Shown: positions 55,298 through 64,000, numbered from the stretch's first letter. The stretch is 64,000 bases of DNA from Iodobacter sp. BJB302 (GCF_002735645.1 NZ_PDZG01000021.1:1-64000); one strand, 5' to 3'. Translations and numbers: made by a program. The notes: generated by a model not told the origin, from the sequence alone.

Positions 55298-57439
55298 ATG
55301 AACAATAGATCACTTCTGCGCCTCAGCGTTTTTCTTCCGCTTGCAGCAGCCCTGTTGGGCTTAACCCTGCTGTTAGCAGACCCAGCCCTTTTGCAATCGC
55401 TGCGCAACAATATGTTTGATCAGTACCAGCGCTGGTCGCCCAGAGAAAATACGGATGATTCAGTCCGCATTATTGATATCGACGATGAAAGCCTTGCCCG
55501 CCTGGGCCAATGGCCCTGGCCACGAAAACAAGTGGCCGAAATAACAGACCGCCTGCATGGCGCGGGCGCAGCCGCCATTGGCTTTGATGTGGTGTTTGCA
55601 GAAGCAGACCGCACTACACCCCGCGCCATGGCCAATCTCTGGGCGCTTAATGGCCCCTTACGCAGCGAGCTTGAAGCCCTTCCCGATCATGATCAGATGT
55701 TTGCACAAAGCATCAGAAAAGCCCCGGTTGTGCTTGGCTTTACGGTACAGCGCGAGCAGCCGCCTCAGGAAGAAATACACTTACCTGCCCGCCCTTTTCG
55801 CTATGTTTACGCCGGGCCGCAGCCAGAGCGCTGGCTGCATTCATTTCAAAGCGCCATCCTGGCCCGCACAGAGTTTGAAAGCGCCGCCAGTGGCAATGGC
55901 GCGCTTAATTTTGTGCCCGACAGCGATGGTGTGGTTCGCCGTATTCCACTTTTGCTGCGTGTTGCCAACGAATCTGTCCCCTCACTGGATGCAGAAATCC
56001 TGCGCGTGGCTCAGGGCGAAAAAAACTATATTTTAAAATCGCGGGAAAATGGCCAGGGTATCAGCGAAATACGAATTGGCCGCTATACCATCCCCACCAC
56101 CGAAAATGGTGAAGTCTGGATGCACTACGCCCCCTATAGCCCCAGCCGCTATTTACCTGCATGGAAGCTGTTTTCCGGGCAAATTCCTAAAGAGCAGTTA
56201 CAAGGCAAAATAGTGCTGGTGGGCAGCTCGGCCCAAGGGCTGATGGATCTGCGTTTTAGCCCGCTTGGCCGTATCCTTCCCGGCGTAGAGGCCCATGCTC
56301 AGCTCCTGGAGCAAATCAGCTCCGGCCATATTTTGCAACGCCCTGCATGGGCCAGGGTGGCCGAGATACTGGCCACTATGGCGGGATGCCTTGCCATCGG
56401 TCTGATGGCCGTCAGAACCCGTGCACTGCATGCCGCCAGCATCACGGCAGCCTTACTTTTATGCCTGCAGCTGGGCGCATGGTATGCGTTTACCGAATAC
56501 GCACTACTGATTAACGCGGTGACACCTTCACTGGTTTTTGCTGCCACATTTATTGTGGGCAGCCTATTGCACCACTGGATGAGCGAGCGGGAACAGCGCT
56601 GGGTTAAGCAGGCATTTTCCCGCTATGTATCGCCAAACCGCGTCAGCCATCTGATTGAACATCCGGATTCAATGGCTTTAGGCGGGCGGCGGCAGGAATG
56701 CAGCTTTATTTTTACCGATCTTGCCGATTTTACTTCGCTGATGGAAAGCATCGATCCCGCTCAGGCCGTGGTCTTACTCAATGATTATTTAGACCAGATG
56801 ATTGCCATCGCGTTTAAACATGAGGGCACGCTGGACCGGATTGTGGGCGATGCAGTTGCCATTATGTTTTCTGCCCCCGTGCCGCAGGCCGACCACCGCG
56901 CCCGCGCCTTAAGCTGTGCATTAGAAATGGATGAATTTGCCAGTGATTACTCCAAAACACTCAACGCCAAAGGGCTGCGCTTTGGCCTGACCCGCATCGG
57001 CATTCACTCTGGCGAGGTGATTGTGGGCAACTTTGGTGGCTCAACGATTTTTGACTATCGCGCTCTGGGTGATCCAGTTAACACCGCAGCTCGTTTAGAA
57101 AGTGTAAACAAACATCTGGGCACGCATATCTGCCTGTCCGAGGCCACCTTATCCGGCTGCCCGGATGCGCAAACCCGCCCGGTTGGACGTTTAGTCCTTA
57201 AAGGAAAAAACAAGGCATTGCAGGTTTTTGAGCCACTCACCCCGACACGCGTCTCAGACTATGCCGGGCTTGAAGCTTACGAAAACGCTTATCAGGCAAT
57301 GGCTCAAAAATCCCCGGATGCAATCAGCCAGTTTAACGAGATGGCCCGGCGCTACCCCAACGATCCCTTAGTCCTGCTGCATCAGCAAAGGCTAAACCGG
57401 GGAGAGCATGGCGATTTAATTGTTATGACAGAAAAATAG
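55298..57439 (+). CDS. CHASE2-domain class III adenylate cyclase
   Basis: Membrane nucleotide cyclase of 713 residues. N-terminal helix, extracytoplasmic CHASE2 sensor (about 30-345: RIIDIDDESLARLGQWPWPR, GAAAIGFDVVF), about three helices (about 350-425), then a class III catalytic domain (about 460-640). Metal Asp residues are in FTDLADFTS and VGDAVAIM. LGDPVNTAARLE holds the adenine-selecting Asp and the transition-state Asn and Arg. The usual substrate Lys before VGD is Arg here (LDRIVGD). Eight bases separate it from the HD-like gene. Likely makes cAMP in response to an envelope signal. Confidence 0.9.
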   Translation: MNNRSLLRLSVFLPLAAALLGLTLLLADPALLQSLRNNMFDQYQRWSPRENTDDSVRIIDIDDESLARLGQWPWPRKQVAEITDRLHGAGAAAIGFDVVFAEADRTTPRAMANLWALNGPLRSELEALPDHDQMFAQSIRKAPVVLGFTVQREQPPQEEIHLPARPFRYVYAGPQPERWLHSFQSAILARTEFESAASGNGALNFVPDSDGVVRRIPLLLRVANESVPSLDAEILRVAQGEKNYILKSRENGQGISEIRIGRYTIPTTENGEVWMHYAPYSPSRYLPAWKLFSGQIPKEQLQGKIVLVGSSAQGLMDLRFSPLGRILPGVEAHAQLLEQISSGHILQRPAWARVAEILATMAGCLAIGLMAVRTRALHAASITAALLLCLQLGAWYAFTEYALLINAVTPSLVFAATFIVGSLLHHWMSEREQRWVKQAFSRYVSPNRVSHLIEHPDSMALGGRRQECSFIFTDLADFTSLMESIDPAQAVVLLNDYLDQMIAIAFKHEGTLDRIVGDAVAIMFSAPVPQADHRARALSCALEMDEFASDYSKTLNAKGLRFGLTRIGIHSGEVIVGNFGGSTIFDYRALGDPVNTAARLESVNKHLGTHICLSEATLSGCPDAQTRPVGRLVLKGKNKALQVFEPLTPTRVSDYAGLEAYENAYQAMAQKSPDAISQFNEMARRYPNDPLVLLHQQRLNRGEHGDLIVMTEK

Positions 57440-57447
57440 AGGTCTAT

Positions 57448-58818
57448 ATGAGCACCGCAAAAATCAACCGTTTTATTCAAATTTTCAGCGATGCTTTTAC
57501 CCGGCTGGGTGCTGATGTGCCCATGCCGCATATAGAGCGGCTGGCGATTTTAATCCACCGCGCCATGGAAAACAGAACCCGCAAATATCACACCTCCATG
57601 CATATTTTCGAGCTTTGTGAAGGCCTGAGTGCAAGGCCCAAACTGGCCGCGCTGTTTCATGATTTAGTCTATTACCAGCTGGATGGCTGCTTTCCCCAGC
57701 AAACCCATTCTTTGCTCAGCAAAGTGTGCCACCTCGAAAATGGCGGGTTTATTCTGCAAGAAATGAGCCATGACCCGCTTGCCACCCTGTGCGCGGAAAT
57801 TTTTAATTTCAAGCCCTATCAGGCCCTGCCTCTCTATGGCGGTATGAATGAATTTTTAAGCGCGGTGGTGGCCGTCAGGCTGTTAAAACCCTATCTGCCT
57901 CTGAGTGATTTAATCGCCATTGTGGCCTGTATTGAAGCAACCATTCCTTTTCGGAAAACAGACGCCAATGGCTGCGGGCTGCTGGAAGATAAAATCAGGC
58001 AGCAATGCAAAAAACGGCTTGAGATAAAGGATGACGAACAATGCGATGCATATGTGGCTGAAGTAATGCATGAAGCGATCAGATTAAGCAATGTGGATGT
58101 AGGCGGCTTTGCCGAAGCCAACCCCAGCAAGTTTTTATCATCTACATGGCTGCTGATTGAGGAATCAAATACCCCGCTCAACGCGGTTGGTGTTTACACC
58201 CTGCAAGACTATCGGATGGCCTTACTCAGAATGGAAAAATTTCTGCACGGCTTAAAAGCTGACGTTGTATTTCACCAGTATGCCGGCATTCCGGACACCG
58301 AAGAATATCAGCGCCTGAGTAAAGCTGCGCATAACAATATTATGTTTTCCTGCGATTTTCTGGCGGCAAAACTCACCTCTATTGCCCTGATTGAGGCAAT
58401 GGCCGTCGAAACAGGCGGAGATTGCCCTGTATCCATGTTTTTGGGCGATATTCACAGCAGCAGTGGCACTAAACCAGAGCGTGCAGAAGATTATCTGCCC
58501 CCGCCGCACAATGCGCTTGATATCAGGCCAGAGCTGCTGCAGGTTTTTGAGCAGGGCCGCTCAGAAGAAACCGAGCTGGATCTCAATGCCTCCCCCCTTA
58601 CGGCCTTTCTTTACCGCAGCTTAGGGCATCAGGGCACATTCCAGGCGTGGAAACAGGCACAGCGCTTTTTCTCCGGCGAGCTGTCCTCGCTTGATTTTCT
58701 TAAAAGCCTAGACCCTAAGCTGGTCATCGCAATGACAGAAGCCTGCATGCATATTGCCATTTCCAGAAAAGAAGAGCTGCAGCATCTGCATAGCAGCTTA
58801 TCTGCAGCGGCCGCTTAA
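57448..58818 (+). CDS. HD-superfamily phosphohydrolase-like protein downstream of the cyclase
   Basis: Cytoplasmic protein of 456 residues. The first 75 residues contain RKYHTSMHIFELCEG and LAALFHDLVYYQ, the HxxxH...HD arrangement of small metal-dependent HD hydrolases (COG4339-like). The rest (about 200-456) I do not recognise; it is mainly helical. AGAGGT precedes the start and only eight bases separate it from the cyclase, so the two are very probably co-translated. A cyclic-nucleotide phosphodiesterase or effector role is an inference from this pairing. Confidence 0.75.
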   Translation: MSTAKINRFIQIFSDAFTRLGADVPMPHIERLAILIHRAMENRTRKYHTSMHIFELCEGLSARPKLAALFHDLVYYQLDGCFPQQTHSLLSKVCHLENGGFILQEMSHDPLATLCAEIFNFKPYQALPLYGGMNEFLSAVVAVRLLKPYLPLSDLIAIVACIEATIPFRKTDANGCGLLEDKIRQQCKKRLEIKDDEQCDAYVAEVMHEAIRLSNVDVGGFAEANPSKFLSSTWLLIEESNTPLNAVGVYTLQDYRMALLRMEKFLHGLKADVVFHQYAGIPDTEEYQRLSKAAHNNIMFSCDFLAAKLTSIALIEAMAVETGGDCPVSMFLGDIHSSSGTKPERAEDYLPPPHNALDIRPELLQVFEQGRSEETELDLNASPLTAFLYRSLGHQGTFQAWKQAQRFFSGELSSLDFLKSLDPKLVIAMTEACMHIAISRKEELQHLHSSLSAAAA

Positions 58819-59285
58819 TCCACCCGATAAACTGCGGCAAAATATACCTTGTTTCTAGGGTCTGCTTATCAGCTGCGCCTGAACAAAACATCAAAACACA
58901 CGGATTAAGTCGTGTGAATAAGAGCAAGGACGGCTGCAAAGGGATTAAAAAATCAGCACATTAAAAACAATGCAAGCCATTTGAAATAAATTCATACGTC
59001 ATTTCGCCTGTTTGTAAGTTAAACAGTAATGTTCTTAATTTATATACAAGAGCATACTTACAGCGATATAAAGCACCCTCGTGCAAATTATGCCATCAAG
59101 ATTGCGGTGTGACGTTTGGCAAGCCATTGTTTTTTGCAGTACAACAGCCCGCCCCACAGGGCCGCGCGTTCGTCTCCAAAAAACCTGTTGCTCCCCTCAT
59201 CATCCATCGCGCTGTATCAATGCCTGCCCGATTGCAAAACAATTGCTTCGGGCAATGCACCAAATTTTAACGAAGGAAGTATTAA
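58819..59285. other. Gap of about 470 bases, no gene seen
   Basis: AT-rich in the first half (58940-59060), presumably containing the promoter of the M48 gene. A 91-codon frame from 59081 ends within the next gene in another frame and has no family character. Nothing structured stands out. Confidence 0.5.
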
Positions 59286-60041
59286 ATGAAATTGCGCTCT
59301 ATCGCCCTTACCGGCCTGTTTACCTGTTTATTAGCCCCTGCTGCCTCTGCTTTTGATATTGGCGGCCTGATCAAGGCGGGTGAGCAAGCTTTGCAAGCCG
59401 CTACCCTTTCAGACACAGATGTTAAATCACTGGCGAACCAGGCTTGCGTACAAAGCGATTCAGAATCAAAAATTGCACCGGCTAAAAACAAATACAGCAA
59501 GCGCATGGATGCGATTGCCAAAAAACTGGGCACAGAGATCAACGGCCAGCCTGTTAATTACAAAGTGTATTTAACAAACGATGTCAACGCATGGGCGATG
59601 GCCAATGGCTGTATCCGCGTATACAGCGGCCTGATGGATCTAATGACAGACGATGAAGTTATCGGTGTAGTGGGCCACGAAATGGGCCATGTGGCCCTGG
59701 GCCACTCCAAGAAAGCCATGCAAACCGCCTACGCGGTTGCTGCAGCACGCACCGCAGCGGGCTCATCCGGCAATGCCACCGTGGCCCAGCTCAATGGCTC
59801 TGATTTAGGCGAATTTACTGAAGGCCTGATCAATGCTCAATTCTCGCAATCGCAAGAATCAGACGCAGATAATTTCTCTTTTGATGTGTTAACACAGAAA
59901 AAACTAAACCGCGAAGCCTTAGCCACTGCCTTCCAAAAGCTGGAAAAACTGGGTGGCGGCGAGCACAGCATGCTGAGCTCGCACCCGGCATCTGCTGATC
60001 GCGCTAAGAACATTCAAAACCGCATCGCCAGCGGTAAATAA
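59286..60041 (+). CDS. Periplasmic M48-family metalloprotease (LoiP/YggG-like)
   Basis: Exported zinc protease of 251 residues. Signal peptide to AASA (about residue 22). Motif VGHEMGHVALGH gives the two His ligands and the catalytic Glu; the third ligand is Glu in SQESDADNF. The C-terminal SSHPASADRAKNI motif is typical. E. coli LoiP is a lipoprotein; this one lacks a lipobox and should be soluble. AAGGAAG leader before ATG. Probably envelope-protein quality control. Confidence 0.92.
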   Translation: MKLRSIALTGLFTCLLAPAASAFDIGGLIKAGEQALQAATLSDTDVKSLANQACVQSDSESKIAPAKNKYSKRMDAIAKKLGTEINGQPVNYKVYLTNDVNAWAMANGCIRVYSGLMDLMTDDEVIGVVGHEMGHVALGHSKKAMQTAYAVAAARTAAGSSGNATVAQLNGSDLGEFTEGLINAQFSQSQESDADNFSFDVLTQKKLNREALATAFQKLEKLGGGEHSMLSSHPASADRAKNIQNRIASGK

Positions 60042-60261
60042 AAGCTAAAAGCTTAAAATGCAGAGGGGCTTTGCTTTCTTTTTTCAAAGAAGCAAAGCCC
60101 CTTTTCACTCGCCCTTCCCCGCGATCAATCATTGCCTGCATCCATCTGAAGATACACGCTTAAAAATCGCTGCCGTTTTATTTTCAACTCAATTAATATA
60201 CATGTATGCCGTGCGTCAGCCCGCAATAAAACCGCACAAACTACACTCAGGAAATCCCCCC

Positions 60262-61224
60262 TTGCAGATCAAACCACTCTGTCTTTGCCTTGCCATTGTT
60301 CTGCTTTGTGCCTGCGGTAAAAAAGAAGAAATGGGCGACATGCCTGCCGAAGCAAGCGCGACCGAATCAGCGGCAGAAAGCTCCCCGGTCAGCAGCAAAG
60401 AACAACTTAGCTCCAGCGCAAACACCTATAGCGACAGCACCCGCCAGTTTATCCGCACGGCCGATGCTAAGTTTCAAGTGAAAGATGTATATAAATCTGC
60501 GCTGATTATTGAAGATATCACCGCTCAGCTGGGTGGTTTTGTTGAAAAAAATGCCATCAAATCTGAAATTGCCCAAATTCACTTTGAAGAGATTGGCGAT
60601 AATAAAAAGCTAAAACTCACTGAATACACCGTAAATGGCGCATTGATTATTCGAGTGCCCAGCGAAAAAACCCAGGATTTTCTGCGCCAGATTGCCGGGC
60701 AAATCACCTTTTTAAATGAGCGTACTTTCCTCGCACAAGATGCACAATTTGAGCTGTTAAAACAAAGGTTGGGCATTCGCCGCAATCAGGAAACGCAAAG
60801 CCAAATGGGCAAAGCAGCCAAAAGCAGTGGCAATGCAGAAGACAAAGCCATTGCAATTGATGCACAAGACAGCAGCAAACAAGCCAGAGACCATGCCATT
60901 ATTCTGGAAAAAGAATTTGCCGATCAGGTGGCATTCAGCAAAATCACTTTATTTTTGGATCAGCCCTCACAGATCAATCAAACCGAAGTCAGCGATACAG
61001 CAGCCATCATCAAACAAGCCCGCCCAAACTTTTTCTACCGTCTGGGTAAAGCGATTCAATCAGGCTGGTATTGGGGGCTGGACGCCAGTATCGAGCTGAC
61101 GAAAATCTGGCCTTTATGGCTGATTATTGCCGGGATTGTTTTATTGATACGCAAGTTTAGAAAAACTAAAAAAGTATCTGAAATAATATCAAAGCAGGAA
61201 ACAAAAATAAGCGATGTAGAATAA
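60262..61224 (+). CDS. DUF4349-domain lipoprotein
   Basis: Envelope lipoprotein of about 320 residues. TTG 60262 is chosen because AGGAA lies eight bases before it and it gives an ideal lipoprotein signal (QIKPLCLCLAIVLLCAC, Cys 18). Longer in-frame starts at ATG 60202 or 60058 would bury this signal. A Ser/Ala-rich linker precedes the DUF4349 domain (about 50-290), containing RQFIRTADAKFQVKDVY and IRVPSEKTQDFLRQI. A C-terminal helix (WPLWLIIAGIVLLIRKF) follows. Function unknown; some relatives act on cell-envelope stress. Confidence 0.82.
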   Translation: MQIKPLCLCLAIVLLCACGKKEEMGDMPAEASATESAAESSPVSSKEQLSSSANTYSDSTRQFIRTADAKFQVKDVYKSALIIEDITAQLGGFVEKNAIKSEIAQIHFEEIGDNKKLKLTEYTVNGALIIRVPSEKTQDFLRQIAGQITFLNERTFLAQDAQFELLKQRLGIRRNQETQSQMGKAAKSSGNAEDKAIAIDAQDSSKQARDHAIILEKEFADQVAFSKITLFLDQPSQINQTEVSDTAAIIKQARPNFFYRLGKAIQSGWYWGLDASIELTKIWPLWLIIAGIVLLIRKFRKTKKVSEIISKQETKISDVE

Positions 61225-61279
61225 TAAGCAAGCCACCTTGCCATTTAATCTGCTCAGCTTAATACCCCTTTCTACTGGC

Positions 61280-61330
61280 GTGGCTTTAGCTGCAAAACGG
61301 TATCCACACTGCTGCCGCAGCTAAAGCCAC
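61280..61330. terminator. Long stem-loop between DUF4349 and azoR genes
   Basis: GTGGCTTTAGCTGC (61280-61293) and GCAGCTAAAGCCAC (61317-61330) are perfect 14-base complements with a 23-base loop, between convergent genes. No T-run. Position suggests a bidirectional transcript end, but a dispersed palindrome is also possible. Confidence 0.55.
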
Positions 61331-61425
61331 TTATGTAAAGAACACTTACTTTTCGATTTTTTTCCTTGCCTGGCCCCCTTGGCAAGGCTTTATGAATTCA
61401 AACAGCCAGCACAAACATACACTTT

Positions 61426-62115
61426 TCAATCTAAAAACAAAGGCTCCGCCCTAGCCTTTTGCCGGGCTAAATCGTCCACAGTTTCCTCCGCCCGCCTGAG
61501 CGATTGTGCCAAACGCCCGTCTGCAAATTCATCATATTCAACCGCCACGCTCTCTGTGTGGGTAATGCCGATATATGCAAATGCTGTTTTCACAGCGGCC
61601 TCCACATGATTACTTGCTGCTAATCGCCCGCCTGAATCGTAGCCAAAATCACCACGGGCAGATAACAACACGAGCCGCTTAGCTTGCCCGCTCAGCATGG
61701 GCCAGTAGGGCTGGCCTTTACGGCTGCGATCAAAACCAAAAGTCACACCCACCCGTACAATATTGTCGATATACGCCTTAAATTGCGCAGGCGGGCCAAA
61801 GTTATACATCGGCACACCCGCCACAATGATATCGGCGGCGAGCAACTCACTGATCAACAGATCGCTTTCCGCCAACACATCGCGCATCCACGCCTCACGA
61901 GCTTCCGCTGGCGTAAACGCTGCATGTATCCATTGCCCCGTAATAAACGCAGGCGGCGTGGCCCCAAGGTCGCGGTAAATTACTCGCCCCTGAGGATGCT
62001 GGCTTTGCCATTGCTTCACAAACCGGGCACTGAGGCGCCGGGTGTGCGAGCCATGAGCATCTTCCCCGGAAAAACCACTGCGCGCACTTGAATCAAGGTG
62101 TAATAGGGTCGGCAT
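61426..62115 (-). CDS. azoR: FMN-dependent NADH-azoreductase
   Basis: Flavodoxin-fold quinone/azo reductase of 229 residues, using NADH to reduce azo bonds or quinones. N-terminal LHLDSSARSGFSG phosphate loop, VPMYNFGPPAQFKAYIDNIV FMN/substrate segment and ARGDFGYDSGG match the AzoR family. Slightly longer than E. coli AzoR (201). It is divergent from a truncated LysR gene, its likely regulator. Confidence 0.93.
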   Translation of the reverse strand: MPTLLHLDSSARSGFSGEDAHGSHTRRLSARFVKQWQSQHPQGRVIYRDLGATPPAFITGQWIHAAFTPAEAREAWMRDVLAESDLLISELLAADIIVAGVPMYNFGPPAQFKAYIDNIVRVGVTFGFDRSRKGQPYWPMLSGQAKRLVLLSARGDFGYDSGGRLAASNHVEAAVKTAFAYIGITHTESVAVEYDEFADGRLAQSLRRAEETVDDLARQKARAEPLFLD

Positions 62116-62219
62116 GTTTAAAACTCCAATCAGTGATTAAATTCATTCATGCCTTAGTTTGTTTCAATTAATCCGGCGCTACAAACGAGTAATTTTGCTG
62201 CTATAGCTGATTTATATTC

Positions 62220-62603
62220 ATGTATTATTTAAAGATGAGACCCAGACTCCCCTCCCTTTCTGCCCTGCGGGCCTTTGAGGCTGCAGCACGTTTAAAAAGC
62301 TTTAAGCTGGCAGCAGAAGCGCTTTCCGTCAGCCCTACAGCGATCAGCCATCAAATTCGGATACTGGAAGACAGCTTGTCTTGCGTACTTTTTGTACGCC
62401 AAACGCGCAAAGTTGATTTAAGCCCCGAAGGTGAATTACTCTACGCCGCCACAAAAGAAGGCTTTGATTGCATTGCGGCGGGCGTTGAGCGCTTGAGGGC
62501 AAGGCAGCGCAGCACTGTGACGCTTTCAGCAACGCCTGCCTTTACCACAAAATGGCTGGTTGCAGGGACCGATAACGTTGACATCTTGTTCCGATTAAGT
62601 TGA
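62220..62603 (+). pseudogene. LysR family regulator truncated by an IS21-type insertion
   Basis: The N-terminal helix-turn-helix is intact: LPSLSALRAFEAAARLKSFK, ALSVSPTAISHQIRILE, GcvA-like subfamily. After FTTKWLVAG (about residue 115) the reading frame enters the left end of an IS element and stops at 62603, so the effector-binding domain is missing. Start ATG 62220 or 62235. Divergent from azoR and presumably once controlled it; the disruption may leave azoR unregulated. Confidence 0.88.
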
Positions 62604-62666
62604 GCCACCCCGCTGATTAGAAAGGCCACCTGTTCCGGTTAAGTTGAGCCAGTGTGCTGGTTAGAA
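62587..62666. repeat. Two 36-base direct repeats at the IS end
   Basis: TGTTCCGATTAAGTTGAGCC... (62587-62622) and TGTTCCGGTTAAGTTGAGCC... (62631-62666) both end with a GATTAGAA/GGTTAGAA tail; period 44 bases. Repeated terminal sites of this kind bind the IstA transposase in IS21 elements. Confidence 0.85.
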
Positions 62667-62786
62667 TAGTCCGGCACTTTAGTCAGGTATTTAGACCCAC
62701 GAAAATAGCACTTCCTCTGGCCATTTGGGGAATAAAAAATGCCGCCCACTTTATTTAGTGAACGGCATATTCAAGCGATTTAATTG

Positions 62787-63524
62787 CTATTTATTGCTAT
62801 CTACTGACTTTCGCATCGATTCCCCTGCTAGTTGTATTTGATGAGCTTGATGAACAATACGATCGAGTATTGCTTCTGCTAGAGTGGTTTCCGAAAACAA
62901 TCCATACCAATGATCACTCGATAGTTGGCTCGTAATAATGAGTGACCCTGCTTGCATGCGTGTATCGACAATATCAAGCAGCGTATAGCCAATTGTCGGT
63001 TCAATGGGAGCAAGCCCAAAATCATCAATAATTAGCAATCGTACCTTAGCTAATGCACTTCGATATCGAGGTAAAGAACCATCACCCATTGCAATATGTA
63101 GCTCTTCATAAAGTTTAGAAGCACGTTTGAAACTAACAGAAAAACCTTGTCTGCAAGCCTGACTTCCAAACGCGCAAGCAAGCCAGCTTTTCCCTGTCCC
63201 TGTTGCACCCGTTATGAATATGTTTTGATTCCGCTCAATCCATCCACAACCATAAAGATTACTGATCAGTTGCCGATCTAGCCGGCGAGTGCTGCTGTAA
63301 TCAATGTCCTCTAAGTGGGCAGGGTATTGTAATTTAGCGTTGTTAAGTAGACGCTGGCTTTTCTTATTTTCTCGTTCAATCAGCTCCCGATCTAACATTA
63401 GCCCTAAACGTTCATCAAATGAGAGCGCTTGTAACGTGGGTGTTGTTAATTGCTCCCGATAATTTTTCGCCATCCCATGGAGTTTCAGAAGCTCAAAATT
63501 ATTCAGTGTCTGCTGGTTTAGCAT
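62787..63524 (-). CDS. istB: IS21-family helper ATPase IstB
   Basis: AAA+ helper of transposition, 245 residues. Walker A GATGTGKSWLACAFG, Walker B RLLIIDDFGLAPIEP and family motif RLDRQLISNLYGCGWIERN. ATG 63524 has GAGGT upstream and overlaps the end of istA by 26 bases, indicating translational coupling. Appears intact. Confidence 0.94.
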   Translation of the reverse strand: MLNQQTLNNFELLKLHGMAKNYREQLTTPTLQALSFDERLGLMLDRELIERENKKSQRLLNNAKLQYPAHLEDIDYSSTRRLDRQLISNLYGCGWIERNQNIFITGATGTGKSWLACAFGSQACRQGFSVSFKRASKLYEELHIAMGDGSLPRYRSALAKVRLLIIDDFGLAPIEPTIGYTLLDIVDTRMQAGSLIITSQLSSDHWYGLFSETTLAEAILDRIVHQAHQIQLAGESMRKSVDSNK

Positions 63525-64000
63525 GCTTGACCTCGGCGGAAGAAAAATATTCAGCGCCACGCAAATTGGCGTGAACGACAGGAATAGAGCTTGTTAATAA
63601 TTGTTGATTGGGACGTTTATCAGGCTGCTCACGTAAGATTGACTGCAGGCTTTTTAATGCAAAGGTTTTGAGCGTAATTGCGTATGCACATGCTTCCTCC
63701 AATCTAGAGTTCCCATGTTGCTGTGCAGCTCGACGTAGCGCACTGGCCGCTTTTTGTCCGTTTACTGGATCAGGACGTTCATGAAGGTGATAATGAATGT
63801 GAGTAGTGACAGCGGGCCCCACTGTTAGCGCCCATTTTGTAAGTGCTTCAGGTGTACTATCTGCATGAAACTGATGATTGAGTGGTTGGTGCTCCTTCTG
63901 TACGCTAAAGCCTGGGGTATTGTCCTTACGTTCGTGACTGGCAACGCGGAGGTGGTTATGAAAGATTTCAATAACGCATCTTGTTGCCCTAATATCGACC
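63499..64000 (-). CDS. istA: IS21-family transposase IstA, C-terminal part (runs off the window)
   Basis: Reading frame is open from 64000 to the stop at 63499, giving 167 residues of the transposase C-terminus: RCVIEIFHNHLRVASHERK, HADSTPEALTKWA, a basic QKAASALRRAAQQHG stretch and HANLRGAEYF at the end. The catalytic DDE domain lies beyond the edge. Confidence 0.9.
   Translation of the reverse strand, partial: VDIRATRCVIEIFHNHLRVASHERKDNTPGFSVQKEHQPLNHQFHADSTPEALTKWALTVGPAVTTHIHYHLHERPDPVNGQKAASALRRAAQQHGNSRLEEACAYAITLKTFALKSLQSILREQPDKRPNQQLLTSSIPVVHANLRGAEYFSSAEVKHAKPADTE

Larger units (their letters stand above)
62570..64000 (-). mobile_element. IS21-family insertion sequence (left end to window edge)
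   Basis: The element carries istA and istB, leftward and overlapping, the hallmark of IS21. Its end near 62570 interrupts a LysR gene and contains two direct repeats typical of IS21 transposase-binding sites. The exact terminal base cannot be fixed because the other end is outside the window; no target duplication could be checked. Confidence 0.88.

Noticed and set aside
59081-59356. 91-codon frame before the M48 protease gene
   Set aside because: Overlaps the protease start in another frame, with no motif or plausible start site.
1-64000. tRNA or rRNA genes
   Set aside because: I saw no cloverleaf with a GTTCRANNC T-loop and CCA-type end, and no 16S/23S core sequence on either strand.

Overview
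The window looks like a chromosomal segment of a betaproteobacterium of the order Neisseriales, probably Iodobacter or a close relative (inferred from protein flavour, moderate GC and gene content; no rRNA is present to confirm it). It is mostly housekeeping and metabolic genes, with many signalling proteins and one insertion sequence at the right edge.

Layout: 0-9 kb has clpB behind a sigma-32-type promoter, a MASE1-GGDEF diguanylate cyclase, a SulP anion transporter and a BCCT osmolyte transporter. 8.9-15.1 kb is a copper-tolerance locus. A leftward operon encodes a small periplasmic protein, a TolC-family lipoprotein, a Tat-exported multicopper oxidase, a cupredoxin and a CusF-like protein. 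It diverges from a heavy-metal response regulator and kinase across a palindromic Cus/Cop box. 15.1-20.1 kb is gcvTHP behind a promoter and a tandem glycine riboswitch. 20.3-25 kb holds an orphan sugar-type binding protein, a SEL1-like protein, a secreted zinc-protease-like protein, an AT-rich gap, a decayed serine acetyltransferase / cysteine desulfurase pair and a Nudix hydrolase. 25-29.6 kb is one giant hybrid sensor kinase.

30-44.6 kb carries metG, a Gly-rich three-repeat outer-membrane protein, a WbuC cupin, a PACE efflux pump with its divergent LysR regulator, a lineage hypothetical, a [2Fe-2S] protein, an alpha/beta hydrolase, a CbiM-like permease, an orphan histidine kinase, rlmM, mscL and a Cache-GAF-GGDEF protein. 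44.8-53.9 kb is the histidine-utilisation locus hutC - DUF1302 porin-like gene - hutI - hutG - hutU - hutH, with HutC-type TGTATATACA operators. 54-58.8 kb has FecR and OmpA-like genes divergent from a CHASE2 nucleotide cyclase, which is followed 8 bases later by an HD-hydrolase-like gene. 59-64 kb has an M48 protease, a DUF4349 lipoprotein, azoR, a truncated divergent LysR gene and an IS21-family element (istB, istA) running off the edge.

The most striking non-coding feature is a family of long imperfect hairpins built from ACGGAG/ACAGAG units every 9-10 bases. There are six full copies and one half copy. Five of the six full copies sit in the intercistronic gaps of gcvT-H-P and hutI-G-U-H. 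The other points worth following are the CHASE2 cyclase / HD protein / FecR / OmpA neighbourhood, the sulfur-gene remnant and the Gly-rich repeat barrel.
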